Of a stretch of DNA of 64,000 nucleotides, positions 1 to 10,102 are shown piece by piece; position 1 is the stretch's first letter, and each line of letters starts with the position of its first letter. Source of the stretch: Penicillium oxalicum (Eukaryota; Ascomycota; Eurotiomycetes; Eurotiales; Aspergillaceae). The stretch spans positions 434,001 through 498,000 of the forward strand of contig NC_064652.1 in assembly GCF_001723175.1 (NCBI RefSeq), in the 5' to 3' direction. The notes below the pieces were generated by a model. That model was not told where the DNA came from. It saw nothing but the letters and a program-made list of their open reading frames with translations, and did no database searches. The position numbers were made by a program, and so were the translations under genes.

Positions 1-20
1 TCTCATCGTGGTACGCCTTC

Positions 21-2957
21 TTACCCTTGCCACCTGAAACGGCCTTCCTTCAAGGTCTTCACCACTCCCAGGGGCATCAGTTCCCGATTGACCGCTGCCA
101 GACTTCCATAAGTGCGTACCATCTCGTCATGGTACAGCTCCGCCACCCAGCGCCAATAGGGAGTCATGGTCTTCCAAGTTGTCGAGATCGCGTCCGACTT
201 GCCGGGCTTGAGTCCCGCCTGGTTCTTGATGAAACTGGCCGTCGCAGCAATGCCTTTCTCTTCCGGTACCCTGCACAATTCCCGGTATGCATTCATAAAG
301 TGTGTGCTGTACCGCTCGGCATACTGCATGTACTCTTCAAAGGATATAAAGGAGGCCGGCTGGCCATCTTCGTCCTTCATCGTCTTCGAAGATCGCGGCC
401 CAAGCTTCTCGAAACGTTCTTTGCAGACCCGGTATTCCATTTCTTCCGCGATCGTAGCCTTCTTGAGGAGTCTCTGCGGTGTCTGTTTGATGTTTTCTCG
501 CATCGCGAGGAGTCGAATGTACGGATTCAGCAGGCCAAGACCCCCCAGCTCGACCGGATAGTAAAAGAATCCTTCGGGGAGATTTTCAACCCCAAATCTC
601 TCCGAGATGACTGACCGTAGGTACCCAGTGACACCAATCTCCCCTGTCGAGGCGGTCTGCGTGGCATACTTGGTAAAGAGGGTGCGCTCAATCCGACTGA
701 GCGTTGAAACGGTGATATCGATATGATCGCGGCCGAAGCACATTGCCGGTCGGGCAAAATTGTTGGTGAAGAACCGTCCAAAGTATCCATTCCACGCTTC
801 CACCCATGTGAACACAGAATTGCAAGCGGACAGCTGTCGGTCCAGCTCCTCAATGTGCAAGTCCACCTGTGCCTGGTCGATGACAAATCTGCCTTGCTCG
901 GCATCGAGAACCAAGAACCCCCAGCGAATGTCCCCGACCGGAAGAGCAGACTCTTGTTGAGGTTTGATCGCTCCCATCCGCACAGTCCCTGTCTTTTCCA
1001 TGTTGAACTGCAAGCCCATCACTCGAGCGTACTGAGTCATGGACACCCAAGCGGCCTCGCAGGTTTCCTCTGCACCCCAAAACCAAAAGTCATCGTGGAG
1101 TCGATACAAGATGCCGCCCTCTGTGTGCTGATTGACGGCATAGTCCATGCAGAAGAGGACCGATTCTCCAAAGACATCGGAAAGTGTCTGGCTCATTGGA
1201 ACGCCACGTTTTCGGCTTCGAGGACTTGCAGCTGGACCATCGTGGATGAACTTGAGAGGAGCCTCCAGATACACCTTGAAGAAACTCAACCAGGTATCGG
1301 GGACGCCAAAGTACTTCAGCACTGTAAGGATGGTGACATGGGGCAAGGACGGTCCGAACCACTGATAGTCGGACCGGATGGCGGTGAATTGTCCATATCG
1401 ATCTTTCTGGAACAAGGATTCCGTGATGAGCATATGTAGAAGAGAATGTTTCAAGTCCAGCGCGTTCTTCACTTCCGCATTGTCATCGTAGCTCCGAGAG
1501 CCTTCGGTGATGGATTCAGGCAGTTGGGTCATAAAGTACTCCGCGTCATATATACTCCTACGAAGATCGCTGATGCTCATGGGAGCACTGGAATCGTGCC
1601 CAAGGAAGTATTTGCGTCTCTCGAGATGCCCCTTGGAAACTGGCTTGTCTACCGACGTCCAAGCGTGAGACCTGTGGAAGGACTCAAACACCTGCCGCAA
1701 TTCCACAGCCCATTTTGTTCCCAGGAACTGGAGTAGCAAGCTGTCTAAGAGCTCCGCATCCATGAAGACGCGGTATTTACCATTGAGTTGACGACGCATT
1801 TCCACGGGAATGCCTTCTTCGCCCCAAGACCAGGTGTCCAGGGAGGCGAGACGCATATTCAGAACGTCGGCCACCTCCTGCAAGACATCTTCGTTGCGCA
1901 TGAATTCCTTCAGAATGCTTGTCTTCGCTGGAGTCAGTTGATCCGCCTTCAGCACAGCCTTGGATACCCAGCGAAGATCATCCACAGTCAACCACTCTCC
2001 CGCAGTCGTCATTTCGGCGGCAAATCTTTGCACATTCTCACGGAGCTCTTTCAGGGCCTGACGCGACAGAGCATTCTTGAGAAATAGCTTGTCGAGATAA
2101 GCTTTGATAGACGCCTCATCCACTTTGGAATCGGCTTCAAACACCAGCGACTCCCATTGAGCACGCTGCTCATGCATCTCGGCTCGTCCCACGTTCTCGG
2201 AAGCAATCTGAGACGAGGCCGAGGTGGAATCGCCCGCCTCAGGCTTCTCACTGACCGTGGAGTCGTCCAGGTGAGATAGCCATTCGGTGACGAGCTTACT
2301 GAAAAAGGAAGCGTGATCGTGCTTGAGCTCCAGGAAATGCAGATCCGCCTCAAGTTGTGCGATCCATTCCCTCAGGAGCGATTCGGAGATGGAGGGATCA
2401 TAACGGCCTTGTAAGAAGAAGCGTCGAATGTTGGTGTGATCTGCTTGGAGTAGCTGACCCATTCCTGGAGTTGTGACTTCATCACTCTCGGATCCAGATT
2501 CCTCTTCGGACAGAGCGATGTCCAAATCCATGTCATCGCGGTCGAGCGAGTCCAAAGGGTACCCTTTTAAACGGGAAAGGCCGTCTAGTAGAGCGCGGGC
2601 GCGCGTGCGGAGGTCTGGTGCCGCCTCTGCGGCTGCCAAAATCTCAGCCTTTCGCTGGTCGAAGAGCGCACGCTGCTTGGATAGCTCATTGATCTTGACC
2701 GCGGTGATGGACTTGAGAGTCTGAGGAAGAGCTCCAGAAGCCATGGTTTTGACCTGCTTTGGCGGTCGATAGTGGTGGGACTGTCCTTGCTTTGGGGTCT
2801 GCGTGGAAAATTCAGAGAGCCTCGACTCGAAGATATGATGAACAGGCCGGGCGATGTGCGGACACCCTGAGTGTTGTAGTAGTTTCGCAGAGGGCCGAAA
2901 ATGACGGGTAGTCAGAGGCGGTTTGCTACCTCGTGTCAAACGAATGTAATTGCTCAT
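21..2957 (-). CDS. rvt: Domesticated cellular reverse transcriptase (rvt family)
   Basis: Single open frame of 978 codons without introns. It carries reverse-transcriptase core motifs in order: a motif-3 region around residues 525-545 with SDYQWFGPSLPH (putative catalytic D530), RGVPMSQTLSDVFGE at 584-598, and the catalytic LHDDFWFWG at 620-628, where the usual YxDD is replaced by LHDD. A long helical, coiled-coil-rich N-terminal half precedes the core and about 330 residues follow it. There is no endonuclease, integrase, RNase H or protease, and no LTR or poly(A) tail flanks it. This matches the rvt genes described by Gladyshev and Arkhipova: single-copy RT-related cellular genes of fungi and other lineages, whose physiological role is unsettled. 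An alternative start at residue 72 (position 2744) would give 907 residues; conserved-looking sequence begins about there. The terminal codons overlap a splice-donor-like GTAAGA, so a further exon outside the window is possible. Confidence 0.9.
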   Translation of the reverse strand: MSNYIRLTRGSKPPLTTRHFRPSAKLLQHSGCPHIARPVHHIFESRLSEFSTQTPKQGQSHHYRPPKQVKTMASGALPQTLKSITAVKINELSKQRALFDQRKAEILAAAEAAPDLRTRARALLDGLSRLKGYPLDSLDRDDMDLDIALSEEESGSESDEVTTPGMGQLLQADHTNIRRFFLQGRYDPSISESLLREWIAQLEADLHFLELKHDHASFFSKLVTEWLSHLDDSTVSEKPEAGDSTSASSQIASENVGRAEMHEQRAQWESLVFEADSKVDEASIKAYLDKLFLKNALSRQALKELRENVQRFAAEMTTAGEWLTVDDLRWVSKAVLKADQLTPAKTSILKEFMRNEDVLQEVADVLNMRLASLDTWSWGEEGIPVEMRRQLNGKYRVFMDAELLDSLLLQFLGTKWAVELRQVFESFHRSHAWTSVDKPVSKGHLERRKYFLGHDSSAPMSISDLRRSIYDAEYFMTQLPESITEGSRSYDDNAEVKNALDLKHSLLHMLITESLFQKDRYGQFTAIRSDYQWFGPSLPHVTILTVLKYFGVPDTWLSFFKVYLEAPLKFIHDGPAASPRSRKRGVPMSQTLSDVFGESVLFCMDYAVNQHTEGGILYRLHDDFWFWGAEETCEAAWVSMTQYARVMGLQFNMEKTGTVRMGAIKPQQESALPVGDIRWGFLVLDAEQGRFVIDQAQVDLHIEELDRQLSACNSVFTWVEAWNGYFGRFFTNNFARPAMCFGRDHIDITVSTLSRIERTLFTKYATQTASTGEIGVTGYLRSVISERFGVENLPEGFFYYPVELGGLGLLNPYIRLLAMRENIKQTPQRLLKKATIAEEMEYRVCKERFEKLGPRSSKTMKDEDGQPASFISFEEYMQYAERYSTHFMNAYRELCRVPEEKGIAATASFIKNQAGLKPGKSDAISTTWKTMTPYWRWVAELYHDEMVRTYGSLAAVNRELMPLGVVKTLKEGRFRWQG

Positions 2958-4631
2958 GACTCACGAGGCAAGTTCCTTTCCGTTTCTTTGGTAGCTTTTG
3001 TATCGGGTGGTCTGCGACACGTCATGGATGAGTAATGATGAATTGTCACTCGACAAAAGGGGTGAATGACCACTCGAGAACAGCACTAGCAGGAGCTAGA
3101 CCGACTAGCTATTGGCTTTTTCGTCTAACTCGAAATGCTGTGACACGTCGAGCTAGAGGCGGCCAACGAAAAGACCCTAGCGGCATTGCTAATCTTCGAC
3201 TTGGGAGCCGTACCCCGTATGTCTACAGGCAACAGTCGTAAGGGGAAAAAAAGCGATAGTGGATCATTTCTCTTGAGGTTTACACATTTCACTGAGACTC
3301 CATTGCCGTTTGGGGAAAATAAGGAGGAGCGTGATGGTCGTTCCTGTCGTTCGTTGGTTGTCGGTGCGCAGCCCCACTCGATCGGAATCCCAATCAAGAC
3401 AATGATCACCAGCCACAATCTGAGAAGTTGTGAAACATCACGACCTGGTAGAATATCGTGTACGTTGGTTCGTCTACCTATATATCATGCTGGAGAGTCA
3501 GATCGAGAGCCGGCACTTGCAATCTTCGCCTACATGTGTCAGCGATACTTCACCAAACGTCAGCTCATGAACCTTTGTATGGAACGATGTCCATGCCCGC
3601 ATCATCTATGCAGATCCGTTCAAATTATTTAGTTTCTACTCTCTAGTCAAAGTGTGCGAGCTCAAGCTCAAAGAGACTCAATACAACCTCACCAAAAGCT
3701 CAAAGGTCAAGATCGAGTCTCCGCTCACTTCTCGTCCGTTCCACTTGTGAGAGTGGGAGAATGCCCTGCAGAAAGCGAACTGAATCAGTAAGCGAATAGC
3801 ACAATTGGAAGATAAGGCAGATCCAGTGCTTTGAAAGACAAACTATGACATGAGGAGACAGGCCAGCTAAAGCGATGTTAAATGAAAAGCTGTGCGCTGA
3901 CTCCAAGTCAAACCTTACATCAAACGCAGACAAGCTTTTGAAGAATCATTTGATCACTGGTCATTTTCTTTTACATCTGTGAGATTACCAAAAGCATAAT
4001 GTCAATGATTTGGTTCCTACGACTCATAGCGTTTGGGTGATACATCAGAGAACCATGTCTCTTATGATCTGACTCAAACTACAAAACATGGTCACTATGT
4101 GAGGTCCGCCGCTCAAATCAGACTCGCGGTGGGTCTAGAACCAAGTCATCTATATCTATCTTGAGTGCCGACGATAAATTCAGATCCAATGTTGTGAAAT
4201 TGCCGGATCTGGCAATTGAATCCAGGGAACCGCAGGATTTGATGTTCTCGAACCATCAACGACAATGACCGTGATGCTGCGATGTCGTGCTAGACCCCCA
4301 TTTGTGACTATCCAGTCCAAATCGGGAAGTATGTCGGACCTCAATGATCAAAAAGAATGACAACTACTGCTAGTCGTAGCTCTCTCCAGTCACTGACTTC
4401 ATGACTTTCACAGAATCTCACATATGATTCATCTTCATCTCTTCTCCTTTTCATCTCACATCTGATTCTCACATTCCTGATCGTGTTCTTACTATCACCG
4501 GTCATTCAGAATCTGTCATCTAGCTCTCAGTCTTATCGCAAGAGAACGATCTCCCTTCCATAAAGCTCAAATCAAGTGAGCACGCCTCCATCAGCTTCTT
4601 CGGTCGAGTTCAGACACACCGATCCTTCACA
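2958..4631. other. Intergenic, rvt promoter side
   Basis: About 1.7 kb with no frame I can support. It is relatively AT-rich from about 3900 onward, and holds the 5' flank of rvt (minus strand) and the 5' flank of the candidate gene at 4632. A pyrimidine-rich stretch at about 4430-4620 just upstream of 4632 resembles a fungal promoter/leader. I saw no tRNA and no recognisable repeat. Confidence 0.5.
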
Positions 4632-5450
4632 ATGTCTGCACGATTCTACATCCCATCTCAGTACTCAAACATACTGAGGTGGTTTAAAAACGTGGAACCA
4701 GCAGAAGAGACTATATTTGACCCAACGTAAGAGATATTCATCTTTCTAGCTGCGTTACTTCACAAAGTCTCAATGACTTCTCGCAGGTATGGTCGGCTTC
4801 GGCGTTTTCAACGCCGTTATCAAGACTTCTCCTCTCCTTGGACAGAAGACCTTGATACCACCAGACTACGGGTCTTCGCTCCAACACCGATCAGACCATC
4901 GGTGACCATTCAGGTGCGACAGATAACAAGCAACTGGGAGTAAGAGGGCTTTGAGCCCATTCTCGACAACACCACTGAAGCTATTTTCACTCAAGACAAG
5001 AGCGAGGAGAGTTTCAACCAGTTGGAACTCAAATCCTCTCATACGGAGGCAGCTCCTCCGTATACCCCAACGGTCGTAGGCAACCCACTGCCAAGCCTAT
5101 ACGAACAGATCTACCCTCTCCCGAGCTGGAGGTAGTGCCGGCCTTCATCTCGAGATTTGGCTCGTCCGTCTCCCTCGAGGCAACGCCTCGAAATGTGCCA
5201 TGACCCGCGGGCCGAGGGCCCAGTTCTATCCCATCCACTGCTGGAAGACACAGTGCTTGAGCCCTCTACCTTTACCTTCTCGGACTCATCATCTGGTGCG
5301 AGCTCTCTGGATGTCGATATCATCGGCATTCGCAAAGTGATCGCCACCAAGATTCGAAGGGCAGCAGCTCGGGGTGTTGATAAATGCCGCAAGATCCGAC
5401 GGAAGCTGAGTCGAGAATCTGGTCTCGTCTCATTCCATGAGGACGCTTAA
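4632..5450 (+). CDS. Uncharacterised spliced gene, or a decayed gene
   Basis: No family recognised. An ATG at 4632 opens a frame (start MSARFYIPSQYSNILRWF) ended by a clean intron at 4727-4786 (GTAAGA...CTCGCAG), after which the frame continues to 4941. There a TAA coincides with another GTAAGAG. The same frame resumes past the TAA, meets a TAG at 5133, then stays open to a basic C-terminus ending at 5450 (IRRAAARGVDKCRKIRRKLS region). Both stops lie in stretches that could be intronic: 4940-4995 has donor GTAAGAG, and 5132-5179 starts GTAGTG. The gene is therefore either a small basic protein with three introns, about 200 residues long, or a pseudogene with two nonsense changes. Codon use is plausible for coding sequence. 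The exact exon ends beyond the first intron are a guess. Confidence 0.35.
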
Positions 5451-6076
5451 GGCTCTTCGCCGTCCTCTTGTCACTGATTACCACGGTCGACGGCGGACGA
5501 CGCGATGGGATCAACTTCTAGGTTGAGGCCAACCATGGGGTTGTCTCGGGGTGTTCATGGTATATAGAAACAGCGATGTCTTTTGACATTTCAATGAAAA
5601 AGAAAATTCACAGGATGGGGTATTTCCGTAATTTTGCTTTCAGATTCTTTTCTCGATGACTATATATAGACACACTTCATCAATGGAGGTGTCTCAGTTG
5701 ACACTAGATTGCTTGCCCGCTGGTGCCCAGAGACTTCACACTGCCTACAAAGTCAATCCATATCCTTCTTGCAGGATGAGATCGTAATCGGAATAAACGT
5801 CTCATTTATCTGAAGAACAAGCTACGAATTTGAAAATGCGCCATCTGCAAGCCATAATCCCTTTGACTTGGTCGATTCATGCATTCAACTTGTCTCGCTC
5901 GACGCGAAAAAAGAAAGAAAGTTGGTAGATCAAATCAAGGCGGTCGGCATACCTTCTTTGCTCGGCCAAGCTTCCTGTTTTGTCGTAACGCCAACATGCA
6001 ATTGCGCCTGGGAACATCAACACCGCATCCTCAGGAGCACTACTCTATCCACTTCAAGCACCAAATAAACCACATA
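5451..6076. other. Intergenic, sec28 promoter
   Basis: About 630 bp with no supported gene. It contains the 3' flank of the candidate gene at 4632 and the 5' flank of sec28. Short frames around 5868-6136 run into the sec28 start and look like leader sequence. Confidence 0.5.
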
Positions 6077-7259
6077 ATGGATCCTTTCTCAACAGAGGGC
6101 GGTATGTCAACTCATTGGGAATCACAGAGCGATTGAGTGCCCCCTCTAACCATCTCTGTCAGAGCTCCTCAACATTCACAATGCCTTTCACTCCGGCCAA
6201 TACCAGAACGTGATCGACTTCGACACTACCGCCCTCTCCGCCGAGAACCAGCTCCCCGCTCGTGTACTAAAGCTTCGTGCCCAGATCGCCCTGGGCCAAT
6301 TAGTTGATGCCCTCGACGTTGAGGAGGAGACTCCCGATCTTGCCGCAGTTAAGGCCCTGGCCAAGCAGTGCGCTGGCGACACCGATGCCGCCCTCCAGCT
6401 CGCCCAGGATCTCGCCGAGAACTACCCGGAGAACAACACGGTGCAAGCACTTGCCGGTACAGTCTTACAAGCACAAGGGTACAGTGAGGAGGCGCTCGCC
6501 CTGCTCTCCAAGCATCAGGGTAACCTGGAGGCGTACGTGTTTCCCCACACCTGTTATTCCTCGTGACTCGACCAGTTGAGTGCTGACGTTCTTTGGTGGG
6601 GGATGGTGGAAATAGGGTTGCGTTGATTGTCCAGATTCATCTCCAACAGAATCGCACCGATCTTGCCCTGAAGGAGGTTCAGGCTGCGAAGCGCTGGGCT
6701 CAGGACTCTCTGCTGGTTAACCTGGCCGAGTCCTGGGTTGGCTTGCGAGTGGTAAGTAGACCAGGTATTCCGGCTTTGGGGGGAGGGTAACCGAGTGTGA
6801 GTGAAGCGTTGCGGCTAACAGCGTGGTGATTTGACAGGGTGGTGAGAAGTATCAATCCGCTTTCTACGTCTATGAAGAACTCGCGTCTGCTCCTAGCACA
6901 TCCGCGGCGCTCTCCATTGTCGGCCAGGCCGTAGCCGAGCTTCACCTTGGCCGTCTTCCCGAAGCAGAGGCTGCGCTTACTGCTGCCCTGCAGCAGTATC
7001 CCGAAGACGCCCAAGTTATTGCCAACACGATTGTCTTGAATGTGCTGGCCGGCAAGCCTAGTGCAGACCTCGAAAAGTACGTGACTCTATTTCTTTGGCA
7101 TTAATCCAGGAACTTACGTACTGATCTATTTTTTCTTTTTGTTTCTCCAGCCGACTTAGTGAGATTCAATCTTCTCATCCACTGCTTATTGATGTCAAAG
7201 AAAAGAGTGACCTATTTGACACTGCGGCTGCCAAGTATTCACCAAAGGTTGCTTCTTAG
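6077..7259 (+). CDS. sec28: Coatomer (COPI) subunit epsilon
   Basis: Five exons, 6077-6101, 6163-6532, 6616-6751, 6838-7076 and 7151-7259, encode 292 residues, the usual size of epsilon-COP. The protein starts MDPFSTEGELLNIHNAFHSG, the family's N-terminal signature, and continues as TPR-like helical hairpins (for example ALAENYPENNTVQALAGTVL-type repeats) to a C-terminus containing SSHPLLIDVKEK. Epsilon-COP is the TPR-like subunit that stabilises alpha-COP in the COPI coat, which carries cargo from the Golgi back to the ER and within the Golgi. All four introns are 61-86 bp with standard borders. The gene converges with the hydrolase gene to its right. The first exon is only 25 nt. Confidence 0.95.
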
Positions 7260-7661
7260 TCGTGGATGGACGGTTTCGAACAGTAGATTGGCAATTCTGA
7301 AATTAAGGGGAGGGGAGACTTGAACGAGTATTCTCTCGATAGTGATCGTCTTGTGTATTTTGCCGTGTCATGAGTTCATGCTAGAAGTGCAATACATTCT
7401 CTTTTTTTTTTCTTCTTTTCTTGTTCTTCCTTTAGTTATGGGCTGTGGATCCATTTTTTGTCTAAAAAGACATACTGGAGTTGACATGATGCAAATTCTC
7501 TCTCCACCCATCGACTATTAGATAGATCATCAGAGACTCTAGACATTGGCAGGGTGTCCGGGGACTACAATGGCCCGGTCTTTCCTCATCTAACCTCACA
7601 GGTACCAGCCATCATCATTTCAGCTCGGCGACTCCATCTCGCCTTCAGGCCTGTCTGTTCT
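7260..7661. other. Convergent 3' flanks
   Basis: About 400 bp between the stop codons of sec28 (plus) and the hydrolase (minus). It includes a T-rich tract at about 7399-7420 suited to sec28 3'-end formation. No gene seen. Confidence 0.5.
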
Positions 7662-9273
7662 TTACAAACGAGATGCAACCCACTGCCTCAGCTCCCGGCT
7701 GGTCTGAGTACCATCCTTCGAGCCAGCCTCCACATATAAATGAGCATCGTGGCTTTCGTCGTCTCCCACAACAAAGGTGGTCTGCGGGAATGCGGACTAG
7801 CAGGTGCCCGGTCACCAATGTTAGTAAAGAAAAAAAAATTCCCTCCCCGATACCCTCAAAGCTTTCCACCTGCAACAAAGGCATCAATTGACAAAATGGA
7901 GGGGGGGGGACTCACCTTGACTTTCTTTGCAAATTCCTTAATGGGTGAAAGGAGAATCTCATCATTTCCTGCCAACAGTAGAATCCGTTCGGTCTTTGCA
8001 TCCTTCCACCAATCCGCCGGGGCTAGGCTCGGCTCACTCCAATTGTCGCCCGGTTTCCCATTTAGATACGCAGTGGACCATTGTCGCAACGCCTTACCGG
8101 TAATGATATCCTTGTACGCATTGGTTTCATACGAAGGCCATTCTTGGCTGAAATTGACCCAGGGCGCAAAGGCAAATACTCCTGCCAGATGGGTCGATAG
8201 GTTGATCTGCTCAATGGCAGGATGCTGGTGCGACAAGTGCAAGAGGACGGCCATGGCGAGGTTGCCTCCGGCGGAGTCGCCTCCGACGATCACGTTGGAC
8301 GGATCTCGTCCCACATCGGTGAGAATGTACTGTAGGGCACCGACGGCCTGGCGTAGCTGCGTTGGGTACGTTTCATGTGGCGTGAGTGTGTATCGTGGGA
8401 AGAAGACGGCGAGATCGTGTCCATTGTCGTTCAGAGCTTGAAGAAGATCGAGCCAGAAGTCGAAGTGAGAAGCCACTGCGGGTAAGGCAAAACCGCCGCC
8501 TGGAGTTGTACAAACGAGGGGGAGAAAGAGAGATTAGCTTTCGGCTCGGGGATTTTCTATCGAGTCTAGGGGAGGAGGGGGGGGTGAGTTTCGCGAGAGA
8601 GATTGGGAGGTTACACGCGGACAATGTAGCTGTCTCGGGTCTACGGGGAGGCAAGTATAGCATCTGATGTCAAGCTGGATCATTGTAATTGGGCAAGGAG
8701 CGATCTTTGACATACCATGGTAGTAAATAATTACGTTCTGCGCATTCTTCTTCCCCATCCAGTAGCCTTCCGTGTCATGGGGAAGATTCACAACCTCGGG
8801 CTGCAGACCCCTTCGCTTCATCACAGCATGATATGTCTGTGGTGTTGTTGGGTTCATATATCTGTCGTGTAAACATCTGCGATAAGCCTTCGTGAAATCT
8901 CAAGGACCTTTCTTCCCACCGCACAGCTGAAGGGTCGGTAGAGATCTGTCTCATAGAGTGTAACATGCACAGCACACTTGGCCGCAGACACGCCTTCGAC
9001 AACTCATAAAAAAAAACCAAAGAGACAGGAACACATGAACCCCATTCGAACAACTTACTGAGTTTGTCGAATCGACAAGCGACTGACGGCCGATCGAATT
9101 GCGGCAGTAGTGACATGATGACTATATTTCTTCGGACTGCCCTGGCCGCGGAACAGGCCCGTGATAGCTGCATAGATCGCATGTATCACCACAGTCGCCT
9201 GGCTCAAGGGCAGATCCAACTTCTCCCAGAAGCCAAGATGGGGGACTTGCACAAGATCTTTGGAGGTGGACAT
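7662..9273 (-). CDS. Alpha/beta hydrolase fold-3 esterase
   Basis: Four exons (9273-9059, 8861-8716, 8499-7916, 7796-7662) give 359 residues. An oxyanion-hole HGGG (residues 120-123) is created across the second splice junction. The nucleophile lies in GGDSAGG (Ser196), an acid candidate in LLLAGNDEILL (Asp300), and the catalytic His lies in DDESHDAHLY (His331 or 334) in the last exon. This is the hormone-sensitive-lipase-like (HSL) arrangement. An N-terminal hydrophobic segment (about residues 18-38) suggests membrane association. Many fungal relatives are annotated as steryl acetyl hydrolases or carboxylesterases; the substrate cannot be read from sequence. It lies tail to tail with sec28 and in the same direction as pmi. 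The intron downstream of VK is G/C-homopolymer rich on its 5' side. Confidence 0.85.
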
Positions 9274-10102
9274 GGTGACACAAAAGGAGGGAAGCTTGCG
9301 GGGAGAGTGAATGAGTGAAGAAAGCGCGATCCTTGCGTTCTAAATGAAGGGCAGTCTCCAACTCTTTGTGATTGGAGCTCCTTTGCATCGAAATTTGATA
9401 GGCTAAGAGCTCGTCCTGGTCGGTTCGTATTTGGGCCAAATAGTTACATCTATCGAGGGAAAGGGTTCGTTCCCCGCATTGTGGCGCTTGCCGCTTCGAT
9501 CGGCCATGTCCAGCCCGTAACACTCTTTTGGTTTCAAATGTGCAATGATACCCCGCTTTGACCAAGCAGCCTCTACGCAGTGGGAACGTGAAGGAGTATG
9601 GAGTAAGAATTATGTCCAGTCCAATGTGATCGTTTGCGGAGAACCGATGGCGGTCTCCCCACCTTTTACCTCGGCCCTGGGCTCGGTCCCGGGCTAGCGA
9701 TGTCGGGCAGAAGCACTCCTCCATAACACATGGTCCTTCGAAGCTTAGCATGTCAAGACCACAAAGGTGCATCCATAGTAGTCCAGGAAAGAGACGAGAG
9801 AAATTTGAAGGTGATCTGAGTTGGAAGACATGGCATTATCGGTTCTGAAGAGCGCAAAGCATGATGGCGCTGTGGTGCACGTGAACAAGACTGCCTGAGG
9901 ATTGACAGAAAAGAAGGCGATGCTATAGCTGTCGAAGCTGGGAACAGATAAACTGGTTACGCGAAACTAACGTAAAAATGTATGTATTGCAAAGGGGTGT
10001 CAAATGCTGGCCTCGCAAGATATCCAGTGGAATAGATCACAAGTTCGCACTGAACGGTCGATGGCCTATGGTGTGCTCCCGCCATTAGAAATCCACAGCA
10101 CA
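9274..10102. other. Intergenic between hydrolase and PMI
   Basis: About 830 bp holding the hydrolase promoter and the PMI 3' flank (both minus strand). No frame in it shows a recognisable domain. Confidence 0.5.

Noticed and set aside
7740..8441. 233-codon plus-strand frame
   Set aside because: Antisense to the alpha/beta hydrolase gene, whose motifs and splice sites are all accounted for.
9122..9772. 216-codon minus-strand frame upstream of the hydrolase
   Set aside because: It overlaps the hydrolase first exon in another frame and has no domain; likely leader sequence.
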